Shown here: in pieces, positions 27,979 through 37,238 of the stretch
Position numbering within the stretch: the stretch's first letter is position 1
How the letters are laid out: each line of letters starts with the position of its first letter
Assembly: GCF_004571195.1 (NCBI RefSeq)
Contig: NZ_CP038271.1
Span: 982,001 to 1,046,000 of the forward strand
From: Legionella geestiana
GTDB lineage: Bacteria; Pseudomonadota; Gammaproteobacteria; Legionellales; Legionellaceae
Direction of reading: 5' to 3'
Length of the DNA stretch: 64,000 bases
Notes under the pieces: generated by a model
What the model was told of the DNA's origin: nothing
Seen by the model: only the letters and a program-made list of their open reading frames with translations
The model's database searches: none
Translations under genes and position numbers: made by a program

Positions 27979-28947
27979 ATGCCTGTTGCACGATTAAAAG
28001 CTCTTGTGGCGGATGACGTTGAAGCCGTTGACCGACTCATTGTTGACCGAATTCAATCTCAGGTTGGCCTCATTGACGATTTATCGAACCATATCGTTCA
28101 AAGCGGTGGAAAGCGCCTGCGACCGCTGCTGGTATTGCTCGCGAGCCGCGCCTGTGGGTATCAGGGAGATGACCACATCACCCTCGCGGCAATGGTAGAG
28201 TTTTTCCACACGGCTACACTGCTGCATGATGATGTGGTGGATGAATCCACCCTGAGGCGCGGTCGAGAAACGGCCAACACCATCTGGGGCAGCAAGGCAA
28301 GTATTCTCGTGGGGGATTATCTCTTTACGCAATCCGTGCAGCTTATGGTCAGTACGCAGCATCTAAAAATTTTGAAAATGATGGCAGACACGTCACATGA
28401 AATCAGCTGTGGGGAAGTGCGCCAGCTCTCCAACCGTCACAACCATGCCCTGACACTCGCTGAATATTTTGATGTTATCCGCTCTAAAACGGCACTGCTC
28501 TTTGCGGCCTGCACCAGCATCGGCGCATTGCTTGCAGAAATGGACGACAAGAATGTGCAGTCTTTGTATCAGTATGGCCTGCACCTTGGCAATGCCTTCC
28601 AGCTCATTGACGATGCGCTTGATTACTGCTCTTCAAGCGAAACGCTTGGCAAAAACGTTGGCGATGACCTCGCCGATGGCAAGGCCACCCTGCCGCTTTT
28701 GCATGCGCTGCGCGAAGGCAGTGAAGCCCAGCGGGCGTGTATCCGCAAAAGTCTCGAGGAGGGCAGCCTTGAATATCTGCCACAGATTTTAGAGGCCCTG
28801 CGCGATACCCGCGCCATTGAATACACCCGCGAAATTGCAGCCAGTGAAGTGGATAAATCACTTTCAGCATTGCAATCACTCCCTGATTCAGTGTATAAAG
28901 AGGCCCTTGCAGACCTGGCGCGCTTCGCACTTGAAAGAAGCCATTAG
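27979..28947 (+). CDS. ispB: Octaprenyl diphosphate synthase
   Basis: A 322-residue trans-prenyl transferase that builds the side chain of ubiquinone. The ATG at 27979 has GGAGG 7 bases upstream, which decides against a longer frame beginning at 27922 inside the previous gene. The first Asp-rich motif is LLHDDVVDE at residues 81-89 and the second is LIDDALDY near residue 210. GGKRLRP, near residue 43, binds the allylic substrate. It is followed by tRNA-Pro(CGG). Confidence 0.93.
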   Translation: MPVARLKALVADDVEAVDRLIVDRIQSQVGLIDDLSNHIVQSGGKRLRPLLVLLASRACGYQGDDHITLAAMVEFFHTATLLHDDVVDESTLRRGRETANTIWGSKASILVGDYLFTQSVQLMVSTQHLKILKMMADTSHEISCGEVRQLSNRHNHALTLAEYFDVIRSKTALLFAACTSIGALLAEMDDKNVQSLYQYGLHLGNAFQLIDDALDYCSSSETLGKNVGDDLADGKATLPLLHALREGSEAQRACIRKSLEEGSLEYLPQILEALRDTRAIEYTREIAASEVDKSLSALQSLPDSVYKEALADLARFALERSH

Positions 28948-28967
28948 CCACTGCAAATCATGTGTGT

Positions 28968-29044
28968 CGGAGTGTAGCTCAGCCTGGTAGAGCACTGCCT
29001 TCGGGAGGCAGGGGTCGCAAGTTCGATTCTTGTCACTCCGACCA
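28968..29044 (+). tRNA. tRNA-Pro (CGG)
   Basis: A 77-base cloverleaf from CGGAGTG to an encoded CCA. The anticodon loop is TTCGGGA between CTGCC and GGCAG, giving CGG. It marks the boundary between the ispB core segment and the accessory region. I found no second copy of its 3' end further on that would mark an island end. Confidence 0.95.
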
Positions 29045-29125
29045 ATTAAATCAACATATTACAAGTCCCAAATTTCTGACCCTTCCCATTTTTAACCCAG
29101 ACATGCCCTATTCAGATGTTTTGAC

Positions 29126-29392
29126 CTGTGTACGGGACATTTTTTCCGCGCCGGGGGATTTACGTGTATTTTTGTACCGTGACCAGGATGAATCGTTCCA
29201 TGCGTTGGCTCCATGCCACATCCCGAATGGGTCCCCGCCTGCGCGGGGAAGACAGTGTGGGAGAGATTTTGGCCTCCGCACACACCCCGAATCCGGTCAT
29301 TCCGCGCAGGCAGGGAACCCATCCATGTGCCGGCATGGGGCTAACTCCAGCATGAGCTCTGGGAAGACAACGATTTTTTGTCCCGTATACAG
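29126..29392. mobile_element. Short non-autonomous element with IS-like ends
   Basis: A 267-base stretch begins CTGTGTACGGGACA and ends with the complement of CTGTATACGGGACA. These ends (13 of 14 bases alike) nearly match those of the full insertion sequence at 32852-34040. The inside has no transposase but carries REP-like palindromic matter: CCCCGCCTGCGCGGGG near 29228 and CATTCCGCGCAGGCAGGG near 29299. No flanking duplication is obvious, so age or recombination must have altered the edges. Confidence 0.55.
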
Positions 29393-29734
29393 ATTAAACT
29401 GTTAAAATTAAAACAGCCAAATAATCATGATTTTTCTTATCACATACTACAAACCATCAGTCATAAAAAATACGCTGATACTGACATTAAAAGCTGGGCA
29501 ACATGGGTAAAAAAGCGCAAATGTGGTGGCATTATAGAACGAAGGCATGCCTATGGATAATACATTCCCTCACCAGCTCAAAAATTCAGTGATCCATTGA
29601 CCGAATTATTAAGGAATGAAGCTCTCCATATGATCACTGTTGGGGATTCTTCCAAAGAAGCCCTGAAGGTATTGTTCTGCTGCTGACGAGTGGGGAATCT
29701 AATAATCTATTTCCCCATCGCCAGCATTATCCCA
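29393..29734. other. Non-coding stretch before the giant gene
   Basis: About 340 AT-rich bases. A 60-codon frame overlaps the end of the short element (29378-29560) but has no ribosome site or recognisable content. Close to the giant gene, GGGGAAT (29691) and ATTCCCC-like complement TTTCCCCA (29710) could form a weak stem after its stop codon. Nothing else is supported. Confidence 0.4.
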
Positions 29735-32700
29735 TCAGCGAGCAGCGGGCTTCGGCTGATCTTCTCCATGTGCATTGTTTTCCTGTTTTCTGTCAAAGAA
29801 CGATGGTCTGAGATGGCGAAGCTCTTTCCTGATAACCGCTTTTCTTTCCTCACTGACCGTTGATGCCTTGACTGGCCCCTGGCGCAGCTTTTCTACCCGT
29901 TCCCTTGCTGCTGCAAGCCTTGTTTTGACATCGGGGGGCAGAATCAGTTCTGCTGGAACCACCGGTTTTGCCGCATTTTGTGAGGGCAGGGCTGCCGTGT
30001 GTAAGGCCAGTTTGCGTGCCTGTTGCCTGGTAAAATACAACTCGTTACGCAGCATGACGGCATTATAGCGCTTATTTTCTTCATCATATTGCACAAAAAC
30101 AGGATCTGAAATAATTGTGCTGTCGAGGCCTTCAGCAGACAGATCAAGCCCTGTTTTTTGATAGATGATATAAATAGGTCGCCCCAGCATCTTTGTCAGA
30201 GCAACTATTTTAAGGTAGTCAGCCGGTGCATTTTCTTTAGTGGTTACCAATGGATTGGCTGTTATAAAAGCCTCTGTCAGCCCGGCCAGGCTTTCTGCCG
30301 ATTGATCCACATAATGTGCAACCGCCTCAAACAAACCGTTGCCCGGCCCCTGGTGGGGGATGATTTCCGCGCTGTCATCATAGAGACGCTGAGAATACAG
30401 AGCCCAGGCATGGAGCGAATTCAAATCAGGATGCTGAATGGAAACATTGCGTATCTGATATTTGAGATCAGCATACATAGCGCCTGCTTTTTGGCAGGCA
30501 GACAATTTATCTTCCTTGCCAGAAGCCTTGTCCAGCATTGCGGTAATCTCTGCAAACTGTCTTTTGAGATTGGCAAGGATGAGTTCTATCCGCTTTTGTT
30601 CAACACCGGATGCGGCCTGATAAACGGCATACAAGGTGCGAATCGCAAACCAGATATTTTGTATGACAGGTAATTTTTCATACACGGTTTGAGCAGCCTG
30701 AAAATATTTCCCTCGTTGTAATACCTCCATAACGCCATGCAAAATGGTGTCTTCATGCATATAGAACAATTGCTGCCATTTACCGCCATAAAAATGCTCC
30801 ATCAGCAATTTATAAAAAATATAGAGGCGATCCTCTCCAACCGGTCTGCTATCGCTGGTCATCATATGGTCTATGAACTGATGGATATAAGGGAGGTTGA
30901 AAAAAGCGGAGCTTACCTTGCGGGCCAGGCTGAACACATCCGTCGTTTCTGCTGCAAAAAGATAAAGCGATAACAGCATTTGCACCCCGGTAAAACTGTC
31001 GGTTGCATGATGGACTACGTTATTGACCCGGTGCAGTCCTTTGGCAAAAGGCGCCTGTTCCAGCCAGGCCTCCATCGACAGTTTGGTGTTTGCTTTTTTG
31101 TAGCAGTGTTCCAGATAAAAATCGGTCAGGGTCGACAGGAGTTTTGCGCCTATGACTACGTTGTTAAATCGATTCAGATAGCTGTGGGCGGCATGCACAA
31201 AATCGTCATTGCTGCCTGTTTGCAGCAGATTAACGAATGCGTCAGCATGATCAGGGCTAAAGCCAGCCGTTTCCCGTAGATATTTGCCTGGATCGTAATC
31301 TTTTAACAGATTTTCGCTTATCTTCATGTTAACCAGGGACGTAATATGGGCAAGGCATTGGGAAATCCGTTTACGCTGCTTTTTGCTTAAATCAAGACGG
31401 GTTTTGATTTGTTTATCCAGGGCGGTAAGAAGGAAATCTGCTGCCAGATGGCCGTAGCCAAGCAGCTCAAGGTTACGTCGAGTGCCCTCTGTCTGTTTGT
31501 TGTAAATCTGGCTGGCGATTCGTTTCGCATCATGGCTTTGCAGCAGATCATGCATAATCAGCTGCTTATCAATCAAGTCCAGCCGCTGCGGGTTCACTTT
31601 CTCCGCAAGCGCTTTCTTTTTCTCCGGGTCGCTTTCCGCATCCATCTGTTGTTGAAAGGCCTTCAACAGCGCTTGCTCTTCCTGCAGGCCGACTATCTGC
31701 AGGCTGCGTTCTATATGAAGATTCAGCCATTTATCGGTTTGCAGCTGGTCGTTGCCGCCGGGCAGTGCGAGGAGAATGGCAACCTGAGTATACTGATTGG
31801 CACGTTCTTCCATCAGGAGGAGCCAATCGCGCAGATAGTAAATTCTTTGTTCGGGGTTGGCCAGTGATTGCAGATCGGCATAAGAAGCCTGTAGGTCTGC
31901 TGTATCACTACCTGACCTGGCTTCAAAATAACGAGCTATGCACTGCGCGTCTTTCAGCAGCACGCTGGCTTCCTGATTCTGCGGATCGCGTGCCAGCAGG
32001 GCCGTCATGCTTTGAACCGCGAGGTCAGGGCAGGATTCACCCAGAACGGTTTGCGCAAGTGCTATCATAATTTTGCCATATTTGTCCGGGTCCTGAACCA
32101 ACTCGGCCAAATCCGCCGCCTTGCCATGCAGGGTGCCGAGCTCATCCTTCGTTGTATCGGAATGGATGCCGTCCAGAATATAAGCGATGACTTGCGCCAG
32201 CATGTCATCACGATGGGGGACGCTGGTGCCAACCCCCTTCATCTTCTCATGTAATTCCTGACCGCACTGTGGGTTACCCATGATGGCTGTTGCTACAGGC
32301 AGAATCTCTCCATTAAAATCCCCGGCCAATTGTTCAAACTGTCGCTGAAATTCATCGCTATCGACCAGCTTTTCCTTAAACTGCATGGACAATTCGATAA
32401 ATGCTTCATGAAAAAGGGCGTTTTTCGTATTGTACGTGCTGATGTCTCTGACCAGACTGACTTTGTTATCCACCTGGGCCCGCCCCTGTTGCCCGGCCGC
32501 AATCTGAGCCTCTACATGCGGGCGATTTTCATCATCCTCCGCCATGCAGGCCAGCAGATTCTGGTGAGTCTGAATACTCTCATCCAGTGATTTTTTATAG
32601 TCATTCGCTAATAACAGCAGATCATCCAGCGGCAATTGCTTGCTCTGATACTTTTGCAGGGCCTCATCAAAGGCATCGGTTGCTTTGTTAACATACCCAA

Positions 32701-32866
32701 CGCTTCGATTGGTTGCGACCAGTGTACAGGTGTATTTGTATAGGTCTTTTGCTGAATGTTGTTTTTTTTCGTTGTCAGCAATCAGATTTTCATAATATTT
32801 TTTGTCTTTATGATCGTCGGGTAAGTCATTATAAAGCTCTTTGTACTTGTCCTTTGTACGGGACAA
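29735..32866 (-). CDS. C-terminal part of IS-split giant effector-like gene (pseudo-OTU domain)
   Basis: A 1,043-codon frame that is the 3' half of one gene cut by an IS. Its first codons (MSRTKD, a TTG start) come from the IS end, so no genuine start exists; native sequence resumes at 32851. It is almost wholly alpha-helical and polar, with no membrane segment. Near residue 845, GPGNGLFEAVAHYV matches the OTU active-site motif (GNCxFxAV) but has Gly for the catalytic Cys. Near residue 970, VFVQYDEENKRYNAVML aligns with the OTU His motif but has Arg for His. This is therefore an OTU-like domain without catalytic residues. Without a promoter this half is probably silent. Confidence 0.7.
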   Translation of the reverse strand: MSRTKDKYKELYNDLPDDHKDKKYYENLIADNEKKQHSAKDLYKYTCTLVATNRSVGYVNKATDAFDEALQKYQSKQLPLDDLLLLANDYKKSLDESIQTHQNLLACMAEDDENRPHVEAQIAAGQQGRAQVDNKVSLVRDISTYNTKNALFHEAFIELSMQFKEKLVDSDEFQRQFEQLAGDFNGEILPVATAIMGNPQCGQELHEKMKGVGTSVPHRDDMLAQVIAYILDGIHSDTTKDELGTLHGKAADLAELVQDPDKYGKIMIALAQTVLGESCPDLAVQSMTALLARDPQNQEASVLLKDAQCIARYFEARSGSDTADLQASYADLQSLANPEQRIYYLRDWLLLMEERANQYTQVAILLALPGGNDQLQTDKWLNLHIERSLQIVGLQEEQALLKAFQQQMDAESDPEKKKALAEKVNPQRLDLIDKQLIMHDLLQSHDAKRIASQIYNKQTEGTRRNLELLGYGHLAADFLLTALDKQIKTRLDLSKKQRKRISQCLAHITSLVNMKISENLLKDYDPGKYLRETAGFSPDHADAFVNLLQTGSNDDFVHAAHSYLNRFNNVVIGAKLLSTLTDFYLEHCYKKANTKLSMEAWLEQAPFAKGLHRVNNVVHHATDSFTGVQMLLSLYLFAAETTDVFSLARKVSSAFFNLPYIHQFIDHMMTSDSRPVGEDRLYIFYKLLMEHFYGGKWQQLFYMHEDTILHGVMEVLQRGKYFQAAQTVYEKLPVIQNIWFAIRTLYAVYQAASGVEQKRIELILANLKRQFAEITAMLDKASGKEDKLSACQKAGAMYADLKYQIRNVSIQHPDLNSLHAWALYSQRLYDDSAEIIPHQGPGNGLFEAVAHYVDQSAESLAGLTEAFITANPLVTTKENAPADYLKIVALTKMLGRPIYIIYQKTGLDLSAEGLDSTIISDPVFVQYDEENKRYNAVMLRNELYFTRQQARKLALHTAALPSQNAAKPVVPAELILPPDVKTRLAAARERVEKLRQGPVKASTVSEERKAVIRKELRHLRPSFFDRKQENNAHGEDQPKPAAR

Positions 32867-34040
32867 AAAACTTGAAGTAGCTCATTGATTAATAGACAAT
32901 CCCTGCGTTTCTGTTCAAGGAAAAGGCATGGAGTCATGGAAATCAACGAGCTGAGCGGTATATTAAACGGATATTTTAGTTGGAACAAGGCAAGAATGAC
33001 CTGTTTCGCCTGTATGCTGGTATCATTGTTCAAAGTAAGAACGGTCAATTTAAGCGAACTGGCCTGTGGCTTTGAAAGCGAGGCAACAATAGAATCGCGC
33101 TACAAGCGTATCAAGCGATTTTTCAGGGAATTCACAATATGCTTCACCGCTCTGGCCGGATGGGTGATGACTTTTTTTGATTTTGACCAGACGCCGTTGT
33201 ATCTCAGCATAGACAGAACAAATTGGCAGTGGGGCAAGCAGGATATCAATATATTAATGCTGTCTATTGCCTACAAAGGGATAGCCATCCCTCTCATGTG
33301 GGATTTGCTGCCCAAGCGCGGGAACAGTAATACCACAGAGCGTATAGCCTTACTTAAGCGTTTTATAGAGCAGTTTGGCAAAGAAAGAGTTGCCTGTCTG
33401 CTGGCTGACCGAGAGTTTGTTGGAAACGAATGGTTCTCATGGTTGCGTAGTGAAGGGATCTCATTTTGCATTCGAATCAAAAGCAACACTCAAACCAGCA
33501 ACAGCTTGGGGCTTGACGTTAATGTGGATGCTCTTTTCTACGATCTGAAGCCTGGTGAACAACGAAAACTGAGGGGTGAGCGCAGGCTTTGGAAGCAAAA
33601 AGTCTGGTTGAGCGCGCTCCGGCTTACAGATGGTGAATTACTTATTGTTGCAACAGATAAAGAAGTTGATTCACCTATCGAATTGTATGGCCGGCGCTGG
33701 GAAATAGAAACCCTGTTTTCCTGCCTGAAATCGCGCGGCTTTAACTTTGAGGACACGCATATTACAAAGCCGGAGCGTATTTCGAAGCTGATAGCACTTT
33801 TAAGCATCGGCTTTTGTTGGGCTTATAAAGTAGGTGAATGGCGCAACGAGCAAAAAGCGATCAAAATGAAAAAACATGGTAGAAAAGAGGTCAGTATTTT
33901 TCGTTATGGTCTTGATTTTCTACGTGATGCGGCTCTCAATGCAAAGCAGAATATCTTGAGTTTAATTGGTCAGGTGATGGCCTTCTTGAGCATCGAGGCA
34001 CCGACCGAGGCGTTGATATGATTTTTTGTCCCGTACAGAG
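32852..34040 (+). mobile_element. IS4-type insertion sequence, complete
   Basis: A 1,189-base element with ends CTTTGTACGGGACAAAAAA (left) and the complement of CTCTGTACGGGACAAAAAA (right), one mismatch. It is flanked by a perfect 9-base duplication GTACTTGTC at 32843-32851 and 34041-34049. One transposase gene fills it. The 9-base duplication and DDE/YREK transposase fit the IS4 superfamily, IS10-like group. Intact ends and exact duplication indicate a recent insertion into a minus-strand gene. Confidence 0.93.
32936..34021 (+). CDS. IS4-family transposase
   Basis: A 361-residue DDE transposase using the ATG at 32936; a longer frame from TTG at 32885 is possible. Catalytic residues are visible: first Asp in LSIDRTNWQWG, second Asp in LLADREFVG, and Glu in the IS4 YREK motif, YGRRWEIETLFSCLK. 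The frame is intact to 3 bases before the right inverted repeat, so the element may be active. Its close ends suggest it could also mobilise the short element at 29126-29392. Confidence 0.93.
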   Translation: MEINELSGILNGYFSWNKARMTCFACMLVSLFKVRTVNLSELACGFESEATIESRYKRIKRFFREFTICFTALAGWVMTFFDFDQTPLYLSIDRTNWQWGKQDINILMLSIAYKGIAIPLMWDLLPKRGNSNTTERIALLKRFIEQFGKERVACLLADREFVGNEWFSWLRSEGISFCIRIKSNTQTSNSLGLDVNVDALFYDLKPGEQRKLRGERRLWKQKVWLSALRLTDGELLIVATDKEVDSPIELYGRRWEIETLFSCLKSRGFNFEDTHITKPERISKLIALLSIGFCWAYKVGEWRNEQKAIKMKKHGRKEVSIFRYGLDFLRDAALNAKQNILSLIGQVMAFLSIEAPTEALI

Positions 34041-37000
34041 GTACTTGTCAATGATTTCCTGAAGCTTTTTAATATACTGGTTTGTTACATGGCACAGGTC
34101 TTTGCTGTGAATTTTACCATTGAGATAATCGTCATGCTTTTGGTTTAATTGCCCGGCAATCTCCTGCAGCTCCTGATACGCTTCATAGAGGCCGAGTTGC
34201 GCGAGCATCGCGTCAACGCCTTCATCCATGTTGTGTAAGTCAGGAAGAAATTTTTTGATATATTCCCTTGTTTGCTTACGCGGGGCATGCTCACTGTGTG
34301 ACGTTTGATGGATGACGGAGCCTTTACCATCGCCATGATCAACAAATTTGTCATGATGATTCTCAATAAAATCAGCCAGTTTTTCTCTGATGTGCGGCGG
34401 TAGCGGCGCATTGCTGGCCAACAGCTTTTCCAGGTCCTCCAGTGACAGGCTTGTGGTTTTGGCTACGTCGAGTTTGACATGCCTGTCATAGGCAAGACTG
34501 ATGTATTTTTTTAGCATCATGTCGCTGTGATGATCCGCCCGGGCGAGCGCCTGCTGCGCATTTTTAAGCAGGGTAGTTATGTTGGGTGCATTTTCAGGGG
34601 CATCCAGCAAAGCCTGCAGTGCGTCGCAGGCTTCATTAAAAATCTGCTGGGTCTCCTGCATTTCTTCGCCGACAAAGCGGCACTGCTTTTTAATGCGCTT
34701 CATTTGTTTCTTAAAGCGCTTGCGCTGATAATACCAGCTCACGCCCAATACCAGGCCGCCTAAAACAGCCGCACCGCCCAACAGAGCGAGACTGCTTAAT
34801 TTAAATCCGGTAACCGTCACGCCTCCAACAACACTGAAACCTTCCTGATTCCCCCTGATATCAAAGTGAAAGCGGGCGCCGCTGGCTGGATTTTTGGGTG
34901 TTGGCAAGATGGCCTGCTGTTGTTCTTTCAGCGTGCTTTTGGGATTGCAGCTTTTACGAATTTTATCGCGTAATTCGCTGACATATTTTAAATCATACTG
35001 CGGTTGTGAAGATGTCAGGCTGCCTGATGCGGTCATTGTGTCCATGGAGGAAGATGAGGTCGGTATGGACGTTTGCGGTGCCGGGGGACGCAGCGTTTCG
35101 CTGATAATATCCCGCTTTGGATTCGGTTGTCTGCTCGTACCGGGCAGACGTAAATCCTGGCTCAGTTTTTTGAGGTTGCTGAGCGCCTGCCAGGCTGTAC
35201 GCGGGCTTTCTGTGCCCAAGGGTTGCCCGGGTAACTTTGCTTCACCATACAGGGTATCCTGCCAGGACTGCACCCAATCAGCTATTCCTTTAGCGCCTTT
35301 TATCCAGAACCATGCTTCATTGCCTTCATGGACAAGCAAGAGTGCGCCCGGCCCCATGTCTCTGAGTTTATCTGCCTTTATCCCGGCACAAGGCCCCCAT
35401 GGGTTGCCATGGTGAATCAGATTGTATTCAGCCTGTTCTTTGGTCGGTTGGTTAAAATCGCCTGGTTCCAGTTCGCGTCTGGCGGCTTCACATTTGTCAG
35501 GAACGCTGGCGATGGCATCAATACCAGCACTTAACGCCTTGGCTCCTGATATCCAGAAAGCGGCTTCCTGATACTCCGGGTTGAGCAGCATCGCACTCGC
35601 TCCGAGCCCGGCCAGTATTTCAGGCTTGAGTTTCCAGGGGCTGCCATGATGAGCCAAATGATGATCGGCTTCGGACGGTGTCATCGGGACGAAATCATCC
35701 GGTGTTAAAAGAGCCCATGTTTCTTCATGGCTTTTATCCATACTCAGCAGGCATTTTGCTGTCACATCAATTCCGGCGGTGATCGTGTCCATGATAAAAT
35801 TCACGCCAGTACCCACCGCTCTTAATCCCTTTTCAAGCAGCCACGATTCAGCAAAATCATGATGAAACAATAAAGCCTGAGGTCCCATTTGCTGCAATAT
35901 TTCTTCTTTTATCCCGTGACAAGGTCCCCATGGATTGCGAAAATGAATCAGATTTTCATCAGCCTCTCCTGGCGTGGGATGATTAAAGTCTTCTGGTCTG
36001 AGCTTGTCCCAGGCGGTTTTGAAAGTCGCTTCCTGATCGGGTGTGTAGGCAAAAAGGGACGCTGCTGCCAAAAGCGTGGCTGCTGCCGGGTTGATTGAAT
36101 AAAGCCGTGACCACGCAGACAGATGTGCAGAAACCGTTGTAAACGCAATAGCCGCGGCGGCACTGTTATGAAAAAGCCAGCCATGTTCTTTCAGGTACTC
36201 ATGGCGATGGCGGGCATGAAGCCAGGCCGTAGTGCTGGCAACAAATTTAAGCGTTTTCTCGCAAAAATTAAAAATCTGTCTGCTGGTAAATGGAAATGGG
36301 CGACGCTGCGCCTGAGATTGTTGGGCGAAATCCTGAGTAAGAGGAACTGTTTCAGGTCGGACTGAACTGGTCTGTGCTGTGGCTGTTGTAGTTCTGCCAC
36401 GATTCAAAAGCTTCTCTCGAACCGAAGCCGCTGATTTTGGTACGGCAAATAAATCCGGTTTGCGTTTGGTGGCTACTGGGAGCAGGACAGCTTGTTTTAT
36501 GCTGATTTCAGCTTGTACGTACTTCCGCAATGCCTGGGAAAAGGCCGGTGCGATTTCTTCGCACAAGGTCTCAGAACAGGCAAGGGCCTGTAACCCGTGT
36601 GCAACACGCTCGGCGCAAAAGCGTTCAGCCTGATATCCCGCCGGTGATTTAAAAAGGATTCTGGCAATCTCTTTTCTTGGTTTGTCGTAGGCTGCCCGAT
36701 TTTTCGTATGATTATGATAATCCCGACAATACCCTTCACGCATGGATTTTGCGTCTGCAGCATTCCTGGTAAACAGTTCGGAAGATTTATCCGGTGCATG
36801 GCCCAATTCCAGACAGGCATGTGCAACCTCATGTACCATCGATGAAACATTGCAGTTTTTTAAAGTACCAAGATGTATTTCCATCGTTCCGTCCGCCTTG
36901 GGAATACATAGGCCGCTAAGGCCTGGTGCAACGTGTTGCCTGTCAAAGGCAATAATAGTTATGGTGCCAGACTGATTAAGCCGTTTTCCATACTGCATCA

Positions 37001-37175
37001 TCTTGTGAACAGTCGAGGAGTTCCAGTTTATCGCTTCACCCTGCACCAAGGCTTCGCGCATTTTTGCGAGGGCGACTTCATTTTCTGCATAAATTCTGTA
37101 GCCTTCTATTTCAACCAGCAGAAATTTGGAAACATCAGTCTGCATTAATATAAATGGATTGTTTGTATCGGGCAT
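33936..37175 (-). CDS. N-terminal part of IS-split giant effector-like gene (zincin motif, tandem repeats)
   Basis: A 1,079-codon frame; native sequence ends at residue 1045 (position 34041) and the last 34 codons are read from the IS. Residues 115-119 are HEVAH, a HExxH zinc-protease motif, and ERFCAERVAHGL at 184-195 could supply a third Glu ligand. Three tandem units at about 395-450, 494-550 and 573-630 share [DE]DF..PT..[EQ]A..[HN]L.H..[NS]PW and a G..A[LM]LL core. A membrane helix lies at about 793-816, then basic residues and a helical region. Joined across the IS, the gene encodes 2,080 residues. It starts 64 bases after the OTU gene, probably in one operon. Function unknown. Confidence 0.75.
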   Translation of the reverse strand: MPDTNNPFILMQTDVSKFLLVEIEGYRIYAENEVALAKMREALVQGEAINWNSSTVHKMMQYGKRLNQSGTITIIAFDRQHVAPGLSGLCIPKADGTMEIHLGTLKNCNVSSMVHEVAHACLELGHAPDKSSELFTRNAADAKSMREGYCRDYHNHTKNRAAYDKPRKEIARILFKSPAGYQAERFCAERVAHGLQALACSETLCEEIAPAFSQALRKYVQAEISIKQAVLLPVATKRKPDLFAVPKSAASVREKLLNRGRTTTATAQTSSVRPETVPLTQDFAQQSQAQRRPFPFTSRQIFNFCEKTLKFVASTTAWLHARHRHEYLKEHGWLFHNSAAAAIAFTTVSAHLSAWSRLYSINPAAATLLAAASLFAYTPDQEATFKTAWDKLRPEDFNHPTPGEADENLIHFRNPWGPCHGIKEEILQQMGPQALLFHHDFAESWLLEKGLRAVGTGVNFIMDTITAGIDVTAKCLLSMDKSHEETWALLTPDDFVPMTPSEADHHLAHHGSPWKLKPEILAGLGASAMLLNPEYQEAAFWISGAKALSAGIDAIASVPDKCEAARRELEPGDFNQPTKEQAEYNLIHHGNPWGPCAGIKADKLRDMGPGALLLVHEGNEAWFWIKGAKGIADWVQSWQDTLYGEAKLPGQPLGTESPRTAWQALSNLKKLSQDLRLPGTSRQPNPKRDIISETLRPPAPQTSIPTSSSSMDTMTASGSLTSSQPQYDLKYVSELRDKIRKSCNPKSTLKEQQQAILPTPKNPASGARFHFDIRGNQEGFSVVGGVTVTGFKLSSLALLGGAAVLGGLVLGVSWYYQRKRFKKQMKRIKKQCRFVGEEMQETQQIFNEACDALQALLDAPENAPNITTLLKNAQQALARADHHSDMMLKKYISLAYDRHVKLDVAKTTSLSLEDLEKLLASNAPLPPHIREKLADFIENHHDKFVDHGDGKGSVIHQTSHSEHAPRKQTREYIKKFLPDLHNMDEGVDAMLAQLGLYEAYQELQEIAGQLNQKHDDYLNGKIHSKDLCHVTNQYIKKLQEIIDKYLCTGQKIISTPRSVPRCSRRPSPDQLNSRYSALH

Positions 37176-37238
37176 AGTAGGGTTGCCTTTAAAAATAATT
37201 GTTTTGCGCGATTGTCAGAAGTGTTACCGTATTCAGGT

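Noticed and set aside
29378-29560. 60-codon frame after the short mobile element
   Set aside because: Begins inside the element end, no ribosome site and no known motif.
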